Source: Nitrospira sp. (GTDB taxonomy: Bacteria > Nitrospirota > Nitrospiria > Nitrospirales > Nitrospiraceae). From it: DNA of 33,374 nt. Where the stretch lies: NCBI GenBank assembly GCA_023248215.1, contig JAHFEW010000047.1:1-33374 (forward strand). Direction: 5' to 3'. The position numbers and the translations under genes are program-made. The notes beneath the pieces were generated by a model. It made no database searches. It saw only the letters and a list, made by a program, of their open reading frames with translations, and was not told the origin of the DNA. Shown here one piece after another: positions 15,029-21,780 of this stretch (positions are counted from its first letter, which is position 1; every line of letters starts with the position of its first letter).

Positions 15029-15730
15029 ATGCCGACGTTATCTCGCACTCTGAGCAGCCTCATCCTTGCCGCAGCTCTCACTGCTTGTGCTGCTCCTTCG
15101 TCGCAAGGAATCCGTTCGACCGTCACCCCAATCCCTGGTTGCTGCCGCGCCACTCAAGCGGATCCTCGTCAGCAGGCGATCGTTCGTACGGCGGTCAAGC
15201 TGGTCGGAGCGAAGACCATTGAGAGCCAGGGGCGCCGCATTGCCTACGATTGCGCCGGAGTGACCCGTGCCATTTATCTCGCCCATGGTATCGACCTCTA
15301 TGAAGGGAGCGCAGTGGACGGCGCTGCCAACGGCGTGCGCCTCATCTACAACCATCTTCGCACGCATGGACGACTCCACCGCGGTCCGGTGGTACAGGCC
15401 GGTGATTTGGTGTTCTTTGACAATACGTGGGACTACAATGGGGACGGTCGCGTCAACGATCCCTTGACCCATGTGGGGGTTGTGGAGGCAGTGGAGACTG
15501 ACGGCACGATTGTCTTTATCAGCCGCGTGGCCGGCGCGATTGAGCGTTATCGGATGAACGTGGCGCAGCCCCATGTCCATCGGACAGCCGACGGGCGCCT
15601 GCTCAATGACTACATGCGTCGTAAACACTGGCGGGACGGAGACCAGACTTCCTATCTCACGGGCGAGTTATTTGCCGCCTTCGGCACGAGAGTGGTAGAG
15701 TCATCTGCACAACCATCAGACAGAAGGTAA
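15029..15730 (+). CDS. NlpC/P60-like (CHAP-type) predicted lipoprotein
   Basis: This is a 233-aa exported protein. The signal [13 protein letters not shown] ends in a lipobox (LTAC, Cys20), so it should be lipidated by Lgt. The core resembles the cysteine peptidase fold: [20 protein letters not shown] with catalytic-type Cys75, then [20 protein letters not shown] and [20 protein letters not shown] with His148. Enzymes of this group cleave peptidoglycan peptides or amide bonds. The spacing of Cys, the GDLVFF strand and the H-VG strand fits, but the insert with an EF-hand-like [14 protein letters not shown] is unusual. A ribosome binding site is weak. The yacG gene follows 5 nt later and is probably cotranscribed. 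Confidence 0.8.
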   Translation: MPTLSRTLSSLILAAALTACAAPSSQGIRSTVTPIPGCCRATQADPRQQAIVRTAVKLVGAKTIESQGRRIAYDCAGVTRAIYLAHGIDLYEGSAVDGAANGVRLIYNHLRTHGRLHRGPVVQAGDLVFFDNTWDYNGDGRVNDPLTHVGVVEAVETDGTIVFISRVAGAIERYRMNVAQPHVHRTADGRLLNDYMRRKHWRDGDQTSYLTGELFAAFGTRVVESSAQPSDRR

Positions 15731-15735
15731 ACACC

Positions 15736-15936
15736 TTGTCCCCTGCGAAGCCGTCCACAACCCGCTGTCCTGAATGTCACCTGCCGACGACCTGGCAGGA
15801 CAATCCCTGGCGCCCATTTTGTTCTGAGCGCTGCCAAATCATCGATCTGGGAGCCTGGGCGAGCGAGCGGTATCGTGTGGAAGGACCAAGCCTGACGGTG
15901 GGTGAATCGGAATCGTTTTCTTCGGACGACGACTAG
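15736..15936 (+). CDS. yacG: DNA gyrase inhibitor YacG
   Basis: This small zinc-binding protein binds GyrB and inhibits DNA gyrase. The 66-aa product has the full family pattern: [11 protein letters not shown], then [19 protein letters not shown] and ASERYRVEG, i.e. CxxC-x15-CxxxC with the diagnostic SERC-x-x-IDLG-W motif. The start is TTG 15736, with AGAAGG about 7 nt upstream; no ATG alternative precedes the first cysteine pair. The acidic tail [10 protein letters not shown] is typical. Its TAG stop forms part of the left end (CTAG) of the dispersed repeat at 15933. The presence of a gyrase inhibitor and of topoisomerase VI in one window is notable but probably coincidental. Confidence 0.95.
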   Translation: MSPAKPSTTRCPECHLPTTWQDNPWRPFCSERCQIIDLGAWASERYRVEGPSLTVGESESFSSDDD

Positions 15937-16164
15937 CGGGATGTTGAAAAAGTCCGCCGGCTTTGTTCTCGCAAGACACTGCCGCCTCACTATCTCGGCG
16001 GCGTTCACAAAGGTGACGCTCATTATTCTTCGCGCCGCGGAACCTCGCTGCGGCCTCGCTGGACAGCCTTTTTGACCATCCCGCGGAGTCGTATCTCATG
16101 GACCCAGACTTGCGGACCATCGAGTCCTGGGAGGTGTAGCAATAGTTTTTCCGCAGCCTGCTAG
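15933..16164. repeat. Dispersed non-coding repeat, copy A (MITE/REP-like)
   Basis: The interval begins CTAGCGGGATGTTGAAAAAGTC and ends GTTTTTCCGCAGCCTGCTAG, forming degenerate terminal inverted repeats around CTAG. It shares several blocks, in opposite orientation, with 26270-26476: AAAAAGTCCGCC, GTTCTCGCA, GCTGCGGCCT-x-GCTGGAC-x-GCCTTTTTG and GTTTTTCCGCA-x-CCTGCTAG. No gene is supported inside. A short stem CCGCC...GGCGG is visible around 15985-16005. Confidence 0.8.
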
Positions 16165-16179
16165 TTATTCCTCCCACCA

Positions 16180-16545
16180 CTATTCGCAGCGACAGTTGGC
16201 CTTATAGTCCATGCAGAGCGGCCCGATGTTCCGCTCGCAATCGCAGCTACATTTCGGCGTTTTCCCAGCCGGGCAGGTGATCTGGCAGGTCTGCTTGATC
16301 CCCATCCCGCAAGACACGATTTCACAGGAATTGGATCCTTCAGCCAACAACAGCGGCAGTGACGGCATGACAGGAGCCTGGGTCTGTTGCAAGGCATCGC
16401 GTTGGATCGCCGGCGTCAACATCTGCTGCGAAGCTCCCTCCGCGCCAATTTCTTCCGCCGCCACCGGTGCACTGAAACCGGCCAGCAAGAGGATCAGCAG
16501 AAGGGCCTCGCTTCCGACCATCCGTGGCAATGACCGCATCGTCAT
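16180..16545 (-). CDS. Cys-rich exported protein
   Basis: This is a 121-aa exported protein. Residues 1-30 form a Sec signal (SEALLLILLLAGFSAPVAAE, likely cut after AxA). The middle is a Gln/Pro/Leu linker. The last 50 residues hold ten cysteines (from NSCEIVSCGMGIKQTCQITC to the terminal CRCE), an even number that suits either five disulfides or a metal-binding cluster; PKCSCDC is especially dense. The start at 16545 has GGAAGG upstream; ATG 16539 is an alternative. No known family is recognised. It lies 114 nt downstream of the DUF1501 gene on the same strand and about 15 nt from repeat copy A. Confidence 0.75.
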   Translation of the reverse strand: MTMRSLPRMVGSEALLLILLLAGFSAPVAAEEIGAEGASQQMLTPAIQRDALQQTQAPVMPSLPLLLAEGSNSCEIVSCGMGIKQTCQITCPAGKTPKCSCDCERNIGPLCMDYKANCRCE

Positions 16546-16659
16546 GACACCACCTTCCTTTCAGACGGCCCGTAGGATAGGAAGAATAGGTTGTGAAATC
16601 AATCCCCGATTGGGACACCATGCGAAACCTGCGACCCGCGCCCATTACGAGGCGGCTGA

Positions 16660-17871
16660 TCAACCGAGGCAATCAATCGCCGGATGTCGTCCCCTGCCGA
16701 ATGTGACCGGAGGCAGCCCCCACCACTTCTCAATCACGGTCGCATACAGACTCCGATAGTCGATCGTGTATTTCAGATCGCCATCTTGTAAGGCCGTGAG
16801 TGACGGCGGCATTCCATACAGGCCGCCTTTGACCTGCCCACCCATGACCAGATGCGGAGCCGCCGTGCCGTGGTCGGTCCCGTGGCTGGCATTCTCTTCC
16901 ACTCGGCGACCGAACTCGGAATAGGTCATCACCAGCACGTCTTTCCAGACGCCCTGCCCCTGCAGCGCTGTGCGAAAGGCCGTCAACGCCTGCGCAAGCT
17001 CGTCCAGCAATCGATAATGTGCAGGCAGTTGCCCGGCATGGGTATCGAAGCTCCCCTGGGTCACTTTGATGACGGAAACAGGAACGTGTGCGGCGATCAA
17101 CTTGGCAGCCACCTCGAGTTGTTTGCCGATCCTACTCGTTGGAAACTCGATTCCCAGCTGCGGCGCCTGCCGGATGCGGCCCTGCAGGTCCGTCGCAGCA
17201 TGGAAGATCTCACGCTGCCCGTCCAGGATATGCGCCAACGAACGGTTCGCTGTTGGCATGGAGACCGGTCCCATCGAGCCGGCCTGCTGCAAGAACTGCC
17301 CGGGATCGTTCAGCGCAATGGTGCGTGCCTTTCCTCCACTCAACGGACCGGCGTCCCCCTTGCCGAGAAGAATGCCCTCGGCGGTGAATTCAGGCGGCAA
17401 AGGGAATTGTTCACAGACTCTCGACAACCATCCTTTATCCAGCACCTGCTCACTGTCCGACGCGGTCTCCCAAATTTCGATCGACCGGAAATGGGAACGA
17501 TTAGGTCTGGGATACCCGACGCCGGTTACCAACGCCAGTTCCTTGCTCTCCCATAGGGACATCAACGGCGTCAACGCCGGGTGGAATCCAAGCTTGGGCG
17601 TGAGCTGACGGACCTGATCGCGCGGAATCGCCAGTTGTGGGCGCGCCCGGTAATAGGCTCCGTCCTCATAGGGCACCAGGGTGTTGAGACCGTCGTTGCC
17701 GCCATGGAGTTCGACGAGAACCAGCATTCGTTCTCGGTCGCGTCGCCCCACGAGCGGCTCGTTCTCCTGCGCAGCCCAAAGCCGTTCCAGCCAGAACGGG
17801 CGCAATAGAACGAGTGGCAGCGCCACGGCGGCTTTCAATAACTCGCGTCGCTGCAGTTCATTCAGGATCAT
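16660..17871 (-). CDS. DUF1501 domain-containing protein
   Basis: From ATG 17871, preceded by TGAGG, the product has 403 aa. The N-terminus LQRRELLKAAVALPLVLL is a twin-arginine-like signal, suggesting folded export. DUF1501 features: RMLVLVELHGGNDGLNTLVP (alkaline-phosphatase-like HGGNDG), PNRSHFRSIEIWETA, and near the C-terminus DVLVMTYSEFGRRVEENASH and GTDHGTAAPHLVMGGQVKGG. The fold is of the alkaline phosphatase/sulfatase type, with the HGGNDG, EFGRR and GTDHG motifs as likely metal or substrate site. The exact reaction is unknown for this family. It starts 7 nt after the DUF1800 stop, and the two are commonly paired across bacteria, so they probably act together. A longer open frame to 18027 overlaps the DUF1800 gene and is not used. 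Confidence 0.92.
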   Translation of the reverse strand: MILNELQRRELLKAAVALPLVLLRPFWLERLWAAQENEPLVGRRDRERMLVLVELHGGNDGLNTLVPYEDGAYYRARPQLAIPRDQVRQLTPKLGFHPALTPLMSLWESKELALVTGVGYPRPNRSHFRSIEIWETASDSEQVLDKGWLSRVCEQFPLPPEFTAEGILLGKGDAGPLSGGKARTIALNDPGQFLQQAGSMGPVSMPTANRSLAHILDGQREIFHAATDLQGRIRQAPQLGIEFPTSRIGKQLEVAAKLIAAHVPVSVIKVTQGSFDTHAGQLPAHYRLLDELAQALTAFRTALQGQGVWKDVLVMTYSEFGRRVEENASHGTDHGTAAPHLVMGGQVKGGLYGMPPSLTALQDGDLKYTIDYRSLYATVIEKWWGLPPVTFGRGRHPAIDCLG

Positions 17872-17878
17872 GACGGCC

Positions 17879-19207
17879 TCACCTGAGTTGATAGACCGGA
17901 TCGAGGACCAGCTGTCGAACGGCTTGGCCGCGCTCCTCCCCTGCAGCCAATGGCTGCACAGGACCGAGCGGGAGCAGAGTCGCCTGGACGATGTCGATGG
18001 GTTCCGCCGCCAGCCAGGTCGCGCCATGCGTCTGGTTCATGTCGCCCATCCCCTGCCCCCGGACATGACCCGTTTCATGTCCGCGAATCGCGCGCTGCAG
18101 CATCTGCGTCCGGTCCAGGAGGGTTGCGGTGGTAATCCATCGCGTGCCGCCCGGCCATCCCTTGACGTTGGGAGGATCAAACAGATCCTGTCCAAGCCGG
18201 CGTCCGCATCGGACGAGTTGCAACGGCTCCTCGATCGGCAGATTGAAGAGCCTCGCCGTCCCCACCGTGAGTTCCACCGGAGACTTGATCAGGCAGCCTC
18301 GATTCTCGGGCGCCCAGAAATGCGGCGTCAGGACGAGCGCGTTGAGGAGGGATGCCATGTCGTAGTTGTTCTGTCTGAACAAACCGGCGAGGCGCTCGAC
18401 CTCCGCCTTGTCAGGTTCGTCCGAGATAAATTCACGCCACAACTTGCGGGCCAGATACCGTGCCACCTGAGGCTGCTCGAGCGTCAGCGACAAGATGTCA
18501 TCTCCGTCGAAATAACCGGACTTCCCGAAGACCTCTTTGCGTCCCTCGTCATGCCGGCGCCGCTCGACCCGGAATGCACCGGTGCGATGGTCGAGGTGCC
18601 ATCCAGTAAAGGCCCGTGCCGCCTGCTTGATGTCTTGTTCGGTATAGTGTCCTTCCCCCAAGGTAAAGAGCTCGAACAACTCACGGGCAAAATTCTCGTT
18701 CGGATGCTCCCTGTGGCTGGTCTGCGTATCGAGGTAGAGCAACATCGCCGGATTCTTCGCGACGGCATGCAGCAGGGTTCGAAACGAGCCCAGCGCCTGT
18801 AGCCGCAAGAGCACGTTCTGTTGATACAAAAACGGCGGCCACTTCACCTTCTGCAAACTCGACGTAAAGTGGTTGTGCCACAACAGGGTCATGCGCTCCA
18901 ACAGCCGACTGCGCGTGGTCAGCAGTTCCCGGTACCACCAAACTTTAAGCTCCTGGCCCTCTTCCTTTCGTGCCTCACGAAAGGCCTTTCTATCCATCTC
19001 GCTCCAGTGCTTGCGCTCGTTCGCCGGTGGGGGAAGCCGATCAATCCATGACGGCGGCGGAGTCTGGGCCTTGTGTGTGGGAATTGCCAGCGCCTGCGCG
19101 ACCGCCGCGCCACGATCCAGCCGCATGAGTTGTCGAATCTCGTCTGGGGTCCCGCCGAACCCGGTGCGGGACAGGAAATGTCGAGCCTCGTCGAACATCA
19201 GGCCCAT
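17879..19207 (-). CDS. DUF1800 domain-containing protein
   Basis: This 442-aa protein shows the DUF1800 pattern: EARHFLSRTGFGGTPDEIRQ at the N-terminus, WWYRELLTTRSRLLERMTLL followed by WHNHFTSS, MLLYLDTQTSHREHPNENFA then RELFELFTLGEGHYTEQDI, the ARAFTGW motif, and late FDPPNVKGWPGGTRWI. These are the blocks that define the family; its biochemical function is not established. No obvious signal peptide is present. It precedes the DUF1501 gene by 7 nt and the pair forms a two-gene unit, possibly followed by the Cys-rich exported protein. The first codon could also be the ATG four residues in (MFDEARHF). Confidence 0.93.
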   Translation of the reverse strand: MGLMFDEARHFLSRTGFGGTPDEIRQLMRLDRGAAVAQALAIPTHKAQTPPPSWIDRLPPPANERKHWSEMDRKAFREARKEEGQELKVWWYRELLTTRSRLLERMTLLWHNHFTSSLQKVKWPPFLYQQNVLLRLQALGSFRTLLHAVAKNPAMLLYLDTQTSHREHPNENFARELFELFTLGEGHYTEQDIKQAARAFTGWHLDHRTGAFRVERRRHDEGRKEVFGKSGYFDGDDILSLTLEQPQVARYLARKLWREFISDEPDKAEVERLAGLFRQNNYDMASLLNALVLTPHFWAPENRGCLIKSPVELTVGTARLFNLPIEEPLQLVRCGRRLGQDLFDPPNVKGWPGGTRWITTATLLDRTQMLQRAIRGHETGHVRGQGMGDMNQTHGATWLAAEPIDIVQATLLPLGPVQPLAAGEERGQAVRQLVLDPVYQLR

Positions 19208-19256
19208 GATCGCGCTCTCCGGATCAAAGCCGCAGCTCTCTTCTAACGAACGAGGA

Positions 19257-19298
19257 TCAACCGGTTCGGTTGACAGGGACCATAATCCCTTCGATACC
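19257..19298 (+). promoter_or_regulatory. Palindrome with possible promoter of the first cupredoxin-like gene
   Basis: TCAACCG-gtt-CGGTTGA (19257-19273) is a perfect inverted repeat. It overlaps TTGACA (19270-19275), a perfect -35 hexamer. Seventeen nt later is GATACC, a poor -10 match at three of six. The palindrome could be an operator controlling the downstream lipoprotein gene at 19349. The -10 weakness keeps confidence low. Confidence 0.4.
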
Positions 19299-19348
19299 TG
19301 GGAACCATCCTAGTAGCCATCGCCTGGTGACGTTTTGTAGGATCGCGC

Positions 19349-19783
19349 ATGGTTCGCCCTCTGCTGCTCCTCCTCATCCTGCTTGCGATCGGCTTAGATG
19401 CCGGCTGCAGTTCCAAACCCGGCCCCCGCCTCACGGGAGCGGTTCGTTATTTCAACATCAGAACGGACGTCGCACCGCGTCACCTCATCGTGCAGATCGG
19501 CGACGAAGTCCGCTGGCAAAATCTGAATCAACACCCGGTGCGCCTGCGGATGCTCGAAGACAATGGACCCGAATTGATCGCCTGCGACAAAGGTTTCTCG
19601 CAACTCGGGGTGGTGCAAGATACCGTCACGATCGCTCCCCTGCAGTATGTCAGCCTCTGCTTTTCGAAGGCCGCCACCCTGCGCTTCAATGTCTGGCTCG
19701 ATGCCGACGATCCGCAAGGCGCCATGACTCCCACGGGGAGCATCCGTGTCGAACGATCGCCTGCATCGAAGCGCAGTTCCTGA
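19349..19783 (+). CDS. Cupredoxin-like lipoprotein (copy 1)
   Basis: This is a 144-aa predicted lipoprotein: LLLLLILLAIGLDAGC with lipobox Cys20. The mature domain reads VRYFNIRTDVAPRHLIVQIG, DEVRWQNLNQHPVRLRMLED, LIACDKGFSQLG, IAPLQYVSLCFSKA and FNVWLDADDP, ending GSIRV. The GDEVRWxN strand and overall beta pattern match cupredoxin-fold proteins, but the usual Cys-x-His-x-Met copper ligands are not in place. Two conserved cysteines (ACDKGFS and LCFSKA) suggest a disulfide instead. It shares this pattern with the gene at 25756, so the two are paralogues. No ribosome binding site is strong. A role in metal handling or electron transfer is possible but unproven. Confidence 0.75.
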   Translation: MVRPLLLLLILLAIGLDAGCSSKPGPRLTGAVRYFNIRTDVAPRHLIVQIGDEVRWQNLNQHPVRLRMLEDNGPELIACDKGFSQLGVVQDTVTIAPLQYVSLCFSKAATLRFNVWLDADDPQGAMTPTGSIRVERSPASKRSS

Positions 19784-19842
19784 GATCCCCTGTATCGGCA
19801 CACCCTGCATCGAAGGAGGACTGCTCCGTCTGCAACAGCTCG

Positions 19843-20259
19843 CTAGCAGGGAATATTCACGGATGGATCACAAAAGAGTGGCGCAATCACGGTGGGTCGC
19901 ATGTAGCGTGATGACGGATCCTGGGCTCCCATGGGCGCGGTGAGAGGAGGTCCACCCGTCATACCGGGCAGCCCTTTGCCAATCGTCCCGAAAGACTTGC
20001 CTTGGCTGGAGGGAATGGTGACCCCTTGCGGCGCGCTGGCACCCGAGGCTGTCGAAGATATAGATGACGACTGTGCCAGTGGATTTGGAATCGGCAGGGT
20101 TCCCAAGGACTGCGTGTTCTGTCCTGGCTGATTCTGCGGGCCTGATGGAAGCGAGGGGGTCTGGGCCATGCAGACCCATGGCACTGCAACCAGGTACGCA
20201 GAGATTCCTGCTAGTCGTAGACTCGTCCACATCCGACGCCTCATTTCAAGCCGGTCCAT
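19843..20259 (-). CDS. Pro/Ser-rich exported protein
   Basis: This encodes 138 aa. ATG 20259 is preceded by AAAGGGGG at about 4 nt. The signal is RLAGISAYLVAVPWVCMAQ, with cleavage after CMA likely. The mature part is low complexity, rich in Pro, Gln, Ser and Gly (PSLPSGPQNQPGQNTQSLGT, then a Ser/Ala tract and GLPGMTGGPPLTAPMG), and ends in a short two-cysteine tail APLFCDPSVNIPC. No domain is recognised; the protein may be largely disordered in the periplasm. It converges on the cupredoxin-like gene and lies 15 nt downstream of the PII-like gene, suggesting an operon with it. Confidence 0.65.
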   Translation of the reverse strand: MDRLEMRRRMWTSLRLAGISAYLVAVPWVCMAQTPSLPSGPQNQPGQNTQSLGTLPIPNPLAQSSSISSTASGASAPQGVTIPSSQGKSFGTIGKGLPGMTGGPPLTAPMGAQDPSSRYMRPTVIAPLFCDPSVNIPC

Positions 20260-20274
20260 TCGTCCCCCTTTCGA

Positions 20275-20580
20275 CTAGGTCAACTGGCGACAGGGCCAGG
20301 TGAACATCCTGATCGAAGGCTTCTGCCCACCGGGACGTTGCGTCACCTCATCGCGCCAGGCCTTGACGGTGTGCTCGACCCGTTCTGCATGGGCGTCGTC
20401 CACTGCAACCATGATCACGCTGTTGACTCCGGGGTAGAAGGAGACCCCTTCCGCCGGCCCCGTCTGCCCCGCTCCGATCGTCTCGGGCATCTCGGTGTAC
20501 GCACGCACGTCACACTGCTCCAGCAACACATGGACTCGGTCCTTGAGCGACGACCGAAACACCAGCATCAACATATTCAT
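20275..20580 (-). CDS. PII-like/DUF3240-type small protein
   Basis: This encodes 101 aa from ATG 20580, with GGGGGGAGGG about 6 nt upstream; longer in-frame starts lack this. The sequence has a ferredoxin-like PII pattern: MNMLMLVFRSSLKDRVHVLL, EQCDVRAYTEMPETIGAGQT, a glycine-rich T-loop-like stretch GPAEGVSFYPGVNSVIMVAV, and DDAHAERVEHTVKAWRDEV. PII-like proteins are trimers that bind small effectors or metals; DUF3240 and related families are often linked to metal efflux. The tyrosine of the canonical uridylylated T-loop is not evident. The first gene of a pair with the Pro-rich exported protein; it lies about 85 nt downstream of top6A on the same strand. Confidence 0.7.
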   Translation of the reverse strand: MNMLMLVFRSSLKDRVHVLLEQCDVRAYTEMPETIGAGQTGPAEGVSFYPGVNSVIMVAVDDAHAERVEHTVKAWRDEVTQRPGGQKPSIRMFTWPCRQLT

Positions 20581-20665
20581 GCCACCCTCCCCCCAGAACA
20601 CGAGCCCAGCTCCTGTTGTCGCTCTGCGCTGAGCCGGCTGAAAAAGCGGGCACACCAGTTTCCCA

Positions 20666-21772
20666 CTAATCCAACCAGTCCTTCTCCTTCAATTTCCTGG
20701 GCAGATATTTCTTGGTCAGGTATTGAAAGTCCTTGTTCGCAAGCGCATCCAGTTCAAATTTGAGACCGTTCGCGAGCATCCGTTTGATTTCCTCTTGCCA
20801 AGCTGGTTTCTGGAACCACCGATAGTTCAGCAGCTCCTTGGCGCGGGTGACGTCCTTGTCGTTCAGCTTGATCCCGACATTGCGGGGTAGCTCATACCGT
20901 TCCGGGTCGGCGCTGGACAGACCGATGAACTTCGCTTTTGGAATCGCCATACGCTGGCTCTCAAACGCCAGGTTGATCGACCCCTGCTTGACCACCGAGT
21001 AAATGTAGTACCCCCAGGGATCGTTGTCGACCAGCACATAGACCGGCAACCGGTGCTCTTCGTGGAGCCGGCGAGCCAGCCGTCGAACGCCGCGCGGGGG
21101 CTGGCCGTTCCCGGTTAGGAGCACACAGTTGTACCGCCGCCAGAACTTGTCTTCGGACAGGCGGTTCCACTGGGTGCCTTTTTCAACCAATAAGAGGAAG
21201 TCCGCCGTGCAGCGGCGAATCTCGAGGTATTCCGGTTCGACGATTGAGGGCACAGAATATCCACCCTTGCCCAACTTGGCGCAATCCACTCGGTCCCCAT
21301 CATCACCGAACACCACCGGTCCCACGATGCTGCCGCTGTTTTCCGCCCGCACATGGAGTTCTTCCCGGAGGGCCACCAGCGAGACTTCCAAATCTTCGAT
21401 GATCGGATCGGACTCATCCTGCGTATCGAACGTGTTCTCATGCGAGTCCTGAATCGTATGTTTGGTGCGATAGTAGATTTCCCTGAGCGAGGTGGTGAGG
21501 TCGGCCCGCTGCAGCTCGGAGAGCGCATCGGCGACCAGCATCGTCTGCATGAACTTCTTCGCCATGCCGACATTAAAAAACGATCGGGCCTGCTTCTTCT
21601 CGCCCATCTCAATCAAACCCTTGCGGGGGTTGAAGGACACATTCGACAGCGCGCGAATCGGAATCGCAAACGTGGGGTCTTTGGCACGTTGCGCCGCTGC
21701 AATGACCACATCGGCCATGCCGATGAGCTTTTTCTCCACCGCGCCATTCTTCTTCGGTTTTGCCTGTGCCAT
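20666..21772 (-). CDS. top6A: DNA topoisomerase VI subunit A (Spo11-like)
   Basis: This 368-aa catalytic subunit of type IIB topoisomerase makes the double-strand break through a tyrosine and is related to Spo11. The 5Y-CAP region has SLREIYYRTKH with Tyr100/Tyr101 as candidate nucleophile. The Toprim domain has DFLLLVEKGTQWNRL (Glu197) and PVYVLVDNDPWGYYIYSV (Asp249, Asp251), the magnesium ligands. KFIGLSSADPERYELP is a further family block. The length and order match archaeal and plant Top6A. It starts 8 nt after the top6B stop, so they are cotranscribed and the heterotetramer partners are made together. Topo VI is mainly archaeal and plant; a complete A/B pair in a bacterial chromosome is uncommon but has been reported in some bacteria. 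The identification is secure. Confidence 0.95.
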   Translation of the reverse strand: MAQAKPKKNGAVEKKLIGMADVVIAAAQRAKDPTFAIPIRALSNVSFNPRKGLIEMGEKKQARSFFNVGMAKKFMQTMLVADALSELQRADLTTSLREIYYRTKHTIQDSHENTFDTQDESDPIIEDLEVSLVALREELHVRAENSGSIVGPVVFGDDGDRVDCAKLGKGGYSVPSIVEPEYLEIRRCTADFLLLVEKGTQWNRLSEDKFWRRYNCVLLTGNGQPPRGVRRLARRLHEEHRLPVYVLVDNDPWGYYIYSVVKQGSINLAFESQRMAIPKAKFIGLSSADPERYELPRNVGIKLNDKDVTRAKELLNYRWFQKPAWQEEIKRMLANGLKFELDALANKDFQYLTKKYLPRKLKEKDWLD

Positions 21773-21780
21773 AGCCTGTC

